Source: Coprinellus micaceus (taxonomy: Eukaryota > Basidiomycota > Agaricomycetes > Agaricales > Psathyrellaceae). Taken from it: a DNA stretch of 64,000 nucleotides. Within the stretch, counting starts at the first letter, position 1. The number at the start of each line of letters is the position of its first letter. The notes under the pieces were generated by a model. That model had not been told where the DNA came from. It did no database searches and saw only the letters and a program-made list of their open reading frames with translations. The DNA is taken from NCBI GenBank assembly GCA_951394405.1, contig OX596334.1, positions 3,348,001-3,412,000 on the forward strand, written 5' to 3'. Positions 35,334 to 45,365 of the stretch are shown in pieces. The position numbers were made by a program, and so were the translations under genes.

Positions 35334-38182
35334 AGAGTCAACCTTCTGCAGAGGTCAAAACCCGCTTTTCACACAGATTCATTCCTTTTTGGGCTGTCCC
35401 ATTTCTTTACCCATACCACCCCCAGATCCTCCTCCTCATCTACCTCCAAGGCGCTATATTTTAGGGGGCTGCTCGTCGTCGTCGCTGATGCTGTATTAAC
35501 CCTCCCATTGACAAGCTCAATCTGCCCACCACCCACGCTCTCACAGCGGCTATCAGGGGTATGTGGCTGCATCTGTTGCCTCATTAACCGTGTCATTGGT
35601 CGTATTCGGGCCCTCCTCTCGCCCTCCAAGGAGCCCAACGCGACCAAGTGCCCCGCTGCTCGCTCTGAGCTCGTCCAGATGCACTGTGCGCAACCACGGA
35701 TTCCCACCGAAGATCAGCATCCCACACCTCTCTCTTCTTCCTGATATGATATCACAGGGCTACCACTCAACTCGATATCTATCACGCTGCGATCCCCCTC
35801 CAGGAATGGACTGCATCGCCTATGAGAGCCCGAGCTGCACGTCCAACCAGCTACCATCAACATCTTTTGAATTTCGCCCATCCACCGCCATTTGCACCAA
35901 TCTGAGTTCGAGTGGGTCAAAGGGGGATAAAAGGCGCCCTCATCAACCGCTTTCCCATCAGCGGTTGCCTATCTCCCAGCACCCTCGCTTGCCAGCCTCC
36001 CCGGCTCGGGTGGTACACACTTTAGCCTTTAAACTTGTCTCGAGGCTTCTCGAGGCCTTGTCGAGGCGGTCACCTTGTCAGCGTCGCGTCGACATCTCCC
36101 ATGCCACCCCAGGGACCGACTGGGATTCTGTGCATCATCCCACAGGGCTTAGGGCCTTTTAGCATGGAAGCACATCTTATGGCCCCTCAAAGCGCGGAAA
36201 CGCTACGACGACCAAGCTGTGAGCCTCCGCGAGTACGAACAGGCCAAGGCCAAGCGCCACCAAGCCACACAAAATGCACCGAGATAGGTTCCGCCTCCTT
36301 GGCCCCCTCCACCTCCACAGGAACTACGAGGAACTGCGGTCATTCTGAGCGTACTCTCCTGAGCTTCTAGTCTAAGGTTTTGGCCAAGTACCTTTTACTG
36401 ACCGCTTTGAAGCGAAGGAGGTGAACGGCGTCTTGGTACTATTTTGAATTAAACCCCAGAGCAGAACACCATCACAAGCGCAGAACCGGTGTCATCATGA
36501 GATCGACGCTCCGGCCGGTACACCTGTAAAGTCGAGGAGCGGCGGTTAAGGCGCCCCCTGAGCGGGTCTGCTCCGAGGTGAATGCCGATCGGCGGAAATT
36601 TGACCAGGAACCAAAAATGCAGGACGCGGCCGAAGGCATTATGTGGATGCCCGACAGTCCCCAGTCAATGCCATCGTACCCCAGTAACTTCAAGTCGACG
36701 CCTTGAAGGTACTCTGCCTCGTAGGGTAAGTAGTAGTACGCAGCTTTCTTTTGTATTTTGAATCCCAGCCCCAGGTGCACTTTAAAAATATCAGCCAGTT
36801 TGGTTACATTGAATGTGACGCTTCCGAGAAACGACTCGTGGTACAAAGGTAATATCAAGGGCCACATCCACCCAGCACGGTGGGCGTGGCCAATCATTCC
36901 TTTACCGTAAAATGCAGAGCCTTCAATTAAGCGCCCGCTGTGGAGCATAGTTGCTCAAGCGCGTGGGGACCATCGCGTGGCACGGGCTGATGCCGATTGA
37001 CCCTCGTGTGATGGCCCGGCAGGGTGGCTGATGTTGTCGCCAATAAACAGAGTCCGATAGACTCAGAGCGTTCATATTCTTCTCTTTCGTCTTGTCCCAC
37101 TATCCGTTGCCCCTCATTTAACCGCGTAGCGCGCTTCAGACTCGACGTTATAATCGACCCCTTCTTGCATCAATTAACGTCCCTTTGAGGGCCTGGTGGG
37201 TACAGAGTTTAAATTGAATCGCCTCTCTAAACCGATTCAGGTGTCGGAAAGGTTGAAGAAATGCTTATGACAGGGTCGGCGCACTGGAATGTGGTGCCAA
37301 CACACGTAAATGTGGCATACTGCGGGTCATGTTTTCCTGGTCTCATATCCGCGAGGCTGTGTCTGCGTGAACGCCTGTTGGAGTGCTGAGAGCATTTTCT
37401 CGGGAATGGTACTTCTGCTGGGGATTCCTGGCAAGGAGTAAATCATCTGGGATATCAGACTCACGGCCTGAGCACACTATTTCTTCGGTTTCTTGGGGGA
37501 AGGACACCTGCCTATATACCCTCCCGAGGGTGTGCCTCCAAGTCAAGTTTCCTCGCTGGCGGCTGCCCTCTTCGGATATTTGGAGGCTCGGGATCCTTCC
37601 TCCTCTGGCCAATGCTCACGGACACCTCGTTCAATCTCCGCCTAGGATTCGTCAAGAGTGTCTGGAACATTCCCCCTTGTATTCCACCAACTCTCACAAC
37701 TTGGCGCGTCCCGCCCTCTTGAAACCCGTTCTCAACAGTCCGCCCACTACGCACCTGGCATGCATCCTCCGACAAGGTCAACCCACACCTCGATCCACTG
37801 CAGTTTAATCTTCTGAGCGTGCTAGCGGAAAGCATTTAGCGCAAAATACCACCCAACCAAGCAGCCATGAACTCGAAGAGGCTATCCCCCTTTCTTCGCA
37901 GTCCCGAGCTCTCGTCTGACATCCCCGCGACAGTGGAATCTCTGTGGAGCACTTCGCACTCCATCACCCCGCCAACGCCGCTACAGCGAGTACGTGCCTC
38001 TCTTGCCAAAAGAATAGCCTTGGGCTGCTTTGCTGACCTAGAATGCGCTTTAGTACTTTTCAGCTGGGAGAGAGGAGCAGGACCATGGGCCAGCGACCTC
38101 GGAGAGTGTGCAGCTATCGCGATGGTCACTTAGGCCTAGACCCCCATCAGAATCAGGAATAGGTTATTCTAGGCCTTCCCAA
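35334..38182. other. 2.8-kb gene-poor interval
   Basis: No recognisable gene. The longest ORFs (35563-36162 +, 36472-36948 -, 37383-37808 +) are rich in Ser, Pro and Arg or lack family patterns, and I could not extend any by splicing. The left end should hold the promoter of the RING-PH-VWA gene and the right end that of the F-box gene. A short tandem repeat lies at 36038-36069. Confidence 0.5.
36038..36069 (+). repeat. short imperfect tandem repeat of TCTCGAGGCT-like units
   Basis: Three adjoining ~10-base units (TCTCGAGGCT, TCTCGAGGCC, TTGTCGAGGC) in the gene-poor interval. The CTCGAG cores are self-complementary. No function is evident. Confidence 0.45.
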
Positions 38183-38189
38183 TATAAAT
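38183..38189 (+). promoter_or_regulatory. TATA box of the intact F-box gene
   Basis: TATAAAT lies 45-51 bases upstream of the ATG at 38234 and supports that start over the longer upstream frame. Confidence 0.45.
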
Positions 38190-38233
38190 GTCCGCCAGCC
38201 CATGGAGAGCCTTCAAATCTCATCATCTTCACC

Positions 38234-39936
38234 ATGTCGAGTGCCTTCCATTCCCTCAGCACCGATGTTGTGGGCGTCGTACTCGAGCATGCGGACATCC
38301 CCACCCTCCGTTTGCTACGGCTGGTCTCGAAGACGATGAACTCGTTGGCGGAGCCTGCGGCTTTTAGGATCGCTACCATCCACATATCCAGGCTCCAGGG
38401 TTGTACTGAAGTTGATCTACAATCAAGATTATTCGCTCAAGACAGCCCAGCAAACCGTTGGGCGAAGGAGCTCACCATCAACGCGCTCTCGCCTGTTGAG
38501 TTGAGCTATTCGACTCGTCGACCCCAGGACATCATCGCATGTCGCCTCATTCAGCGTATGAGAAAGGTCGAAACCGTTCGGTGAGCCCTATGTCTGTGGA
38601 GGTGACTTTGCACCATTGGGAGCAGGATTGACTTCATACTCCAGCTACTACGTCAAGTCCTGGGAGTCATATACACTCATTCTGAGCGCTCTGGCCAATC
38701 TCCCAAAACTTCGTGGACTTTCCTTGGTTTTCATCTCTCACATCTCTAATACCCTCCCTCTCGAAGAATTCTCGCACCTCACAGAAATCGAGCTTCATTC
38801 GGTGGTACTCTCAGCAGAGATTACCGGGGAACTCTCCGCGATGATCCAGCGCTGCCCTGACTTGAAGAGGTTTGGGATCACGACATGGAAACGGAGCAGG
38901 CCTTTAAACTCCCCACCAGTGCCAACGCCAGGAATGGAACTTGCTGCGTTATTTCCGTCGACCTACCGGTCCAATATAACACACTTAACGTCGACCAGGG
39001 ACTCGTTTGTCTTATCCTCATCCTCTGTCCAATTCTTAGGTGCCCTCTCCCACCTTCACATTCGGAACACCCAAAATGTTCATCCATCCTTCTGGCGAAC
39101 ACTCCAAACTGAGGGCATCCGCCTTGGGTCTCTAGAAGTCTACCCGTTATCCCCACCGGTAGTGACATACCTCACCTCCTACTCGGGATTGACCAAGCTC
39201 AGCCTCACTCACGCGAAATTCTCCAGCGGTATCATTGGGGACCTTGCTCACGAACTCTTCTTCAACATTCTCCCTTGTCACCAGGCCACCCTCCAACACC
39301 TATCCTTCGGACCATACCTTCCTTTCGAAGTCTGGTCAATCACCGAGGAATACCTGGAGAGGATCCTCCTGTGCCCCTTTCTGAAAACCCTTCACCTGCT
39401 CTTCCGATATCCTTCCATGCTCTCATCGGTCGTCGATCCTTCGCGAATGGCTGGTGGAACGATCGTCGACGTCCCCTTTATTAGCCTCGTAAGTGATCCC
39501 CCCCTCCCTTTCACTGCATCACACCCACCTAGCTTTTTAGCACGCTCTATTGTCGCGAATAACAGCCAACCTTCCCGAATTGCGGAGTCTCACGCTCAAG
39601 CCAACGCCAGGACACCATCCTCCCTTCGCTTCCGACCTCCCGCGGCAAGCAAGCTACAGGCTTGTCATGAAAAGAGATTTTCCAGACGCGATCTGCTACG
39701 TCACCTTTGACGATGCCAAGCAACCGCCGTCCTCATCATTTGGGAGATCGTCACATGTTCCTGGAGAGTTAGTCCCACTGAGGACTCAGAACCCAGCCTT
39801 TCGGCTTGTAGTCGCCCACCATCCGGACCACTATATGCGTTTCGATCGGAAGACTCGACGATTTAAGTGGGTGAGGGAGATATCAGAAGAGGAGCTGCGC
39901 CTGGTAGCGTCGGATTCCGATGGATCAGATGATTGA
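38234..39936 (+). CDS. F-box/LRR-like protein, intact
   Basis: The start MSSAFHSLSTDVVGVVLEHA and LRLLRLVSKTMNSLAEPAAF form an N-terminal F-box, the Skp1-binding module of SCF ubiquitin ligases. The rest has leucine-rich repeat-like spacing (LPKLRGLSLVFISHI, LTEIELHSVVL, LSHLHIRNTQNVHPSFW, LKTLHLLFRYPS). Two introns are needed: donor after RKVETV at ~38580 with acceptor actccag before CTACTACG, and ~39490-39539, joining FISL to HALLSRITANLPELRSLTL. Both keep phase and avoid stops. The C-terminus is acidic (EEELRLVASDSDGSDD). It is a paralogue of the damaged gene at 25845-27558. The target is unknown. Such genes are strongly expanded in Agaricomycetes. Confidence 0.8.
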
Positions 39937-40906
39937 AGCTTCATTTAAAGGTCTGAGTTCACGCATGGTATGTGTTCAACAAGCGTTTTTATTCATCTGG
40001 CCTAGTATGTTCCGTCTGTCTTCGTTATTTGTGGTATATGCGTCGCATCTCTGATATCTGAGCGCTGAGCCTGGATCTGTATATTGCTCGATATTTTCCA
40101 TTCCCTTGATTTACTCTCCTAGCATGTATCTAACACCGATCTTCTTTCTCCTCCTTGCCTTCGGTTCCCTATTAGACTGCATTGCGCGTTTCCAGGTCTT
40201 ATTACTTTGGTGCTTCAAAGCTTCAAGCTTCATTCGTTAAGGTATCCCTGGCCCCTCTTTGTTAATTTTACTCTACTGCCTTTAATTTATCGAGCTGCGC
40301 AGTGCCCCCAGCGCCTGTTTCAGCTTCCATCCCCCTTCCCCAGGCCCGCACGTCATTAATAGTCTCCGTCTCTGCTCGTCCTTCTTCTGCTGCTTTCACG
40401 CCACGCATGTACTATAGTTCCAAATTGTCTGAATCTACTTTATATATCCTAGCCTCTTGAGTGACAATCGAGGGGGGGCGCTATTTCCCGACTTGGGCCT
40501 CGAGTCCACAAGGATCGCGTCGAGACGAGACCTGCCCGCAATGAGGCCTAACCTCCCACCCTTTCGCACTGTCAGTCTGCGCAAACCCGGATCACAGCAA
40601 GCGCCACATAATTGTGCACCGCGCTTACACTGACGTTGCTCTTCGCGCTTGCTTTGCCTCGTCCAGCCTCGCCCTCACCACCGTCTGTGTGGCCTTGACG
40701 ATGCGCCTTTGTCAAATCGCCCAGTCATCCGCAGGCTGATTAGGCATCAAGTTCGCCTGAAATGGTCCAGGCTAGTCTTCCTTCGTCAGACTGACAAAAC
40801 GCGGTATCTAATCTTCCCTACCGGACGTTACAGCCCTACAGGTAATCTACATTTATAGTGTCACGCGGGCGTCTCTGGCGCCCCCCACACTTTGAACCCA
40901 TACACC
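39937..40906. other. intergenic, about 970 bases
   Basis: AT-richer stretch (39960-40300) followed by pyrimidine-rich sequence on the plus strand before the dioxygenase ATG. The pyrimidine tracts are typical of fungal promoters and leaders. No gene seen. Confidence 0.5.
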
Positions 40907-41882
40907 ATGTCCACCACCGCATACAACCCCAACTTCCCTTACCCCTCCCCTCTGAAGGTTTACGACCCAGAATACCTGCGGCGGAATCCTCTCGACTCGG
41001 AAGCGAGGAACGCCGATGGGAAGTCGCTCGTTAATCCTCCAACGGGGAAGCTCTCGGAGTCGTATGAGGCATTCCCAGAGCCGTTTGTGAAGACGAACAA
41101 CGGGTTTGACTTTCACAGTGAGTTCAATCGTCCAGTTTGGGCTACATAGATCGTCGATAGGCGGAAATGGCAGCCTGCGTAGGAGGGGTGCGGGCGCTTC
41201 CAAGGAGATTCCTGGTCGTATCGCGTATTCATCGAAAATAAGCGCCCATGGTCACAGCCATCGATCCGTCTCCACGGGATGGGACTGGAATTTGTCCCTT
41301 AGCACTCGCACAAATTTCCTCGGCCGCCTTCTGTTCTCTTTCTCACCTGCTTGGATTATGTGCTGACGCTGCCTGTATCAGTTTACTACATGCCTAATAG
41401 CCCTGGCGAGGCCAAATTTGCCGAGGAGCTGCATGAGAGGATCCGCCGCGAGTTCCCGGAGGTAAGGTGACTTTTGGGGACTCTTCTGGAAGGGGTTGGC
41501 TGACCCTTCCTAGCTTCGCGTCTACAGGTTTTGGGACAAACCTGTTGGCCCACACCCCACGCCAATGTTCGAAGTAAACGTGTTCACCCCCCACCAAACA
41601 GGGGCATTCTTCTCCTGGCTAGCGATAAACCGCGGACCACTTTCGTGAGTAGCTCTGGCTTCAATTGGGCCGTTTGTTTCCATTATAGAGCCAATGTGAT
41701 TATCGCAAGCTAACGGGCGTTCTTTCAGGGTTCTCATCCACCCAAACACGAATGATGCCTTAAAAGACCACACGGAACTCGCGACTTGGATGGGAAAGCC
41801 CTGGCCTCTGAACATTACGCCACTCAGCATGGCGGTAAGGGGTACAGGGGCTCATGCAGGGACCGTCGCGAGCGGCAATTGA
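40907..41882 (+). CDS. DOPA 4,5-dioxygenase-like protein
   Basis: Member of the small DOPA 4,5-dioxygenase family, non-heme iron enzymes known from betalain synthesis in fly agaric but widespread with unknown substrates. It starts MSTTAYNPNFPYPSPLKV. The domain begins DFHIYYMPNSPGEAKFAEEL and continues LRVYRFWDKPVGPHPTPMFE, VNVFTPHQTGAFFSWLAINR, GPLSVLIHPNTNDALKDHTE and LATWMGKPWPL. The His residues in DFHIYY, GPHP, and LIHPN are candidate metal or catalytic ligands. Introns at ~41118-41380, ~41463-41512 and ~41646-41728 restore this order; the first is unusually long (~260 bases). The C-terminus after ITPLSMA is uncertain: the frame reads through to TGA at 41880-41882, or a donor at 41834 removes part of it. 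Confidence 0.85.
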
Positions 41883-42079
41883 GAACTTCCCAAGCACCCC
41901 AGATTTCAGGTCGGCCTCTTTCGACGTTCCACAGGGCAGCTGCAGGCGAGAGGTATCGATGGATATGGTAGCGTTTTAAATGCTGATAGATGTCTTCCCG
42001 TTGGTCGACTATATTTGCAGCTAGAAAGAGTTTAGAGGGATGGTGGTACTGATCCAAATTCTATTGAAAAACCTACCTA
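41883..42079. other. 3' region after the dioxygenase
   Basis: About 200 bases between convergent ends of the dioxygenase gene and the unidentified minus-strand segment. Nothing further seen. Confidence 0.4.
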
Positions 42080-42400
42080 TCAGAACGCACAAGTTGGACG
42101 GCGTACCTCGTGGACTAGCGAAAAACGGTTGGAGATAGGGAGTACACGCTCCGCACGTCCAACATCAACCCAGTGACCACCAGGATAGTGGACTTTACCC
42201 CACCGAAATGCAGGCTTCCACAGCACTTCCTCGAGCGCCACTTGGTCAGGCGCTGAGGAAGCACTCCCCGTGATACCAGCCAGCGGCCAAGAAGGAAGTA
42301 GTCTATTCCGTTCGTAAGCCTTTTGAAGATTTGCAGGGCTCGTTTCTTACTCACCGCTGTGCGTGACCTCGAAGACCGGCACCCAGCTATCGTCGCCGAT
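42080..42400 (-). CDS. unidentified coding segment, probably partial
   Basis: An exon preceded by the acceptor aactgtctag (intron end at 42401) encodes IGDDSWVPVFEVTHS. A ~35-60 base intron follows. The next exon encodes AYERNRLLPSWPLAGITGSA, VALEEVLWKPAFRWGKVHYP and GGHWVDVGRAERVLPISNRF, then SLVHE and a stop. Aromatic and charged residues are placed as in a real folded protein, and the splice signals agree, but I do not recognise the family. Upstream exons between 42420 and 42890 could not be assigned with confidence; a minus-strand ORF at 42528-42881 overlaps that space. It converges with the dioxygenase gene and diverges from the cystathionine synthase gene. Confidence 0.4.
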
Positions 42401-42908
42401 CTAGACAGTTTTGGGATAGTTCAAGCTTTCCAAAATACCAAGTAGACAAGGGCGTCGATTGGGGCACATACACCACGCAGAATGTGGCTAGAGTGCAAGG
42501 TATACCTAACCCACAGATGTGTAGCTCTCAGACAACGGCCAACCGAATATCAGGTTCGTCGGGTTTTGGCTGGCCCCGGCCTGGGCCGGCGATTTTCGAG
42601 GCGTTCCTGGAGATGTCGAGGACCCATATTTGAGCTTGAAACACCCAGAAATGTAATAGACCCGGAGCCAAACGCTCAGAAAGGCAGGGAGAGGCGCCTT
42701 GCACCATCGCGAGGGGAGATGGTGCGATGCAAAAGTCACGGCGCATGACGAGGCGGCGTCCATATGCTTGATCCGTCCGAGTGACGCCGGGATCACACCG
42801 CTTGTATATGGTATAATAAGCGATGAGACACCATAAGGTCGCCCAAAGAAATTTCCTCTTCTCCATCCCCCCCACTGCCATCGATATCCAGTTTTTTCGT
42901 TCTCAAAA

Positions 42909-44439
42909 ATGCCTTCTCAGATTCTCGACACTGCCCTGAGTGCCGTTGGGCACACCCCTCTCATCCGCCTTGACAAGATTGCAAGGGCTCATGACCTCAA
43001 GTGCAACTTGCGTATGTGTCCTTAGCTTCTTGCTGTGTTGGGCGAGGTTGCCTGACCCGGACTTTAGTCGGAAAGGTCGAATTCTTCTCTGCTGGAGGTT
43101 CCGTCAAGGACCGCATTGCCAAAGCCATGGTTGAGGCTGCTGAGCGCGACGGCAAGCTCATCCCCGGCAAGAGCGTCGTGATCGAACCAACCTCTGGCAA
43201 CACCGGTATTGGTCTCGCCATGGCCTGCGCTATCAAGGTAGCTGTCCCTACGCCCTCCATTTTGAGCGGGTACTGAATACGACAGATAAGGGGTATGCCA
43301 CCATTATAACCCTGCCTAACAAAATGTCCCTCGAGAAGGAGGCCCTACTCCGTGCTCTTGGAGCTGAAGTCATCCGTACCCCCACCGAAGCCGCTTGGGA
43401 CTCCGCAGAGAGCCATATAGGTAGAGCCCTCACTGCATTCCATGGCACTCTCGTGGCTGAATTCCTTAACGATCGCAGGAGTGGCCCAGCGTTTGCAACG
43501 TGAAATCCCTTATGGCATCATCCTCGACCAGTACAGCAACGTAAGTCGTTATCTTTGAGTTCCGTGGTTCTGTCCTCTCGTCGCTGACGTCGCACACGTC
43601 TTAGCCCAATAACCCACTTGCTCATGAGTTGACAACTGGACCCGAAATCATCGAAGCCGTTGTCTCTACCCCCTCAACCTCCGAGCACCCCTCCTCTGGC
43701 AAGGTCGACGTTCTCGTCGCCGGCGCTGGTACTGGCGGCACCATCACTGGTATCGCTAGAGCTATCAAAAGGACGCACAACAAGGACTGCATCGTCGTTG
43801 GTGTTGACCCGGTACGTTACCCGTCTCACTCTGGTCCCGATAATTAAACCTGACCTTCATTTAGAAAGGGAGCATTCTTGCTGACGGACCGGAGTGCAGC
43901 CACCCTCATCATGACGCCGCCATTATTACCTACACGGTCGAGGGTATCGGCTACGACTTCGTCCCCGAGGTCTTGAACTTCGAGGACATCGATCAGTGGA
44001 TGAAGACTGGGGACCCCGAGTCGTTCGCTGCCGTGCAGCAGATCATGCGCAAAGAAGGGTTGCTTGTTGGTGGAAGCAGCGGAAGTGCTCTTAGCGGTGC
44101 CCTCCGTTGGTTGGAGAGCGATGCCGGAAGGCAGATTGCCAATACCGAGGGAGCTAACGTGGTCGTCCTTCTAGCTGACGGGTACGTCTCTCTGTCATTA
44201 CAGGTGCCATCGTATCTGACCAGTCCTTTAGCATCCGGAACTACATGAGCAAGTCTTGGTTCTTGGAAATCGCATTGGAGGCACCTCCTTCTCCCCTTGC
44301 CGGCACCATTGCCAGCATCCTTAGCACCAAGGACACCTTCACTGGCGGCGTCTCTCTCAAGCTTGAATCTGATTCACCCGCTCCCGAAACGACGCTGTCC
44401 GAAATTGTCGTCAGTGCCAACCCTTCGATATCGCACTAG
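42909..44439 (+). CDS. CYS4: cystathionine beta-synthase catalytic core (PLP enzyme)
   Basis: Pyridoxal-phosphate enzyme joining homocysteine and serine in transsulfuration, cytosolic. It starts [20 protein letters not shown]. The PLP lysine lies in [74 protein letters not shown] and [15 protein letters not shown] follow. The phosphate-binding [14 protein letters not shown] and [13 protein letters not shown] are typical of this enzyme rather than of cysteine synthase. The core ends [12 protein letters not shown] and [17 protein letters not shown]. About six introns. The usual C-terminal pair of CBS (Bateman) domains is missing; only ~65 Ser/Thr-rich residues follow, ending [18 protein letters not shown] sequence lies ~95 bases upstream of the ATG. 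Confidence 0.88.
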
Positions 44440-45365
44440 AGTACTCGGGGATCGTTTCACGGACACGTATTCTTAGACTATCTGTATACTGTATCTGTTC
44501 TCGTATATATCTGGCTATATTCATCAGTTCTGCCGTCCTCCATTTCACGCATGTCTTCACCGCATTGAAGTGTTTTGTAACCTCATTCGAGTCGGGCGGG
44601 TGAAACTTCGTGATTGGCGGCGAAATTTTCATGTCATCAGTAGGAACGCGGCCAAGCTCACTAGACGGCATAGGGCACCAACTTTTATTTTTTACTTTCG
44701 TGCAGACATTTCCTAGGCAGCAGACTATATGACGCCGATAAAGAGAAGCATAGATTCATTTGCGTACGGTACCGTCGTACACGACATACAAAAGGGGGGA
44801 AACGAAGAAGCGGGATATGGGCAGTTCTTTGAAGAAGGAAGGGCTTAACAAGGTAAAACTCTTCCCAATATCTCGCGGCCATCGACTGGGTGATTAATCC
44901 AGCGTCGTCCATCGTTTTAGGCTCGTACCAGAACCGATAACAGCACAGGGTTAGCTGCTCGGGCAGAAGACAGCCAAAGGTTGCCAGTCGGCGTTGTCGA
45001 GGAGGCGTCAGATTGTAGAAAATGAGGGATTGTATTGAGGAGATCGTGGACAAGGAGCAAAAGAGGCGATTCAAAAATTCGCCGCCTAAAATACTCAAGT
45101 GTGCTGCCAAGCAGGACCAAATAACATGACACGAAATCTTGGCGCGTCGCACCGGTGCCTTTAGAGGCATCATACAGGGCCGATCCAAGGCTAGCCATGA
45201 CTCAAGTACTCTCTGCCTCCTGCCACCACCACCACACCTCCTACTCCTCATAACGACCCCAGCGATTCCAGCGTATAGACGAGCTCCGTTCTGGCGCTTT
45301 CTCCGTCATCTCACGTTCCCCTCAACGAAGTGGCGTTCTGAAGAGGCAACGCCTCCGGAGCCCTC
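44440..45365. other. intergenic between CYS4 and TEL1
   Basis: About 925 bases. Minus-strand ORFs (44685-45251 and, in another frame, 44917-45198) are hydrophobic in part but match no family I know and show no consistent splicing. The right end should hold the TEL1 promoter. Confidence 0.45.

Noticed and set aside
35563..36162. 199-codon plus-strand ORF
   Set aside because: Ser/Pro/Arg-rich with no domain, no splice partners and no family pattern; likely chance in GC-rich promoter sequence.
36472..36948. 158-codon minus-strand ORF
   Set aside because: No recognisable domain or flanking signals. It reads plausibly in places (KVHLGLGFKIQKKAAYYY) but there is no support beyond length.
37383..37808. 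141-codon plus-strand ORF upstream of the intact F-box gene
   Set aside because: Checked against the F-box paralogues for a relic; no shared motif found in any frame.
44685..45251. 188-codon minus-strand ORF between CYS4 and TEL1
   Set aside because: Considered as a small membrane protein, but hydrophobicity is irregular, another frame looks equally good and no family matched.
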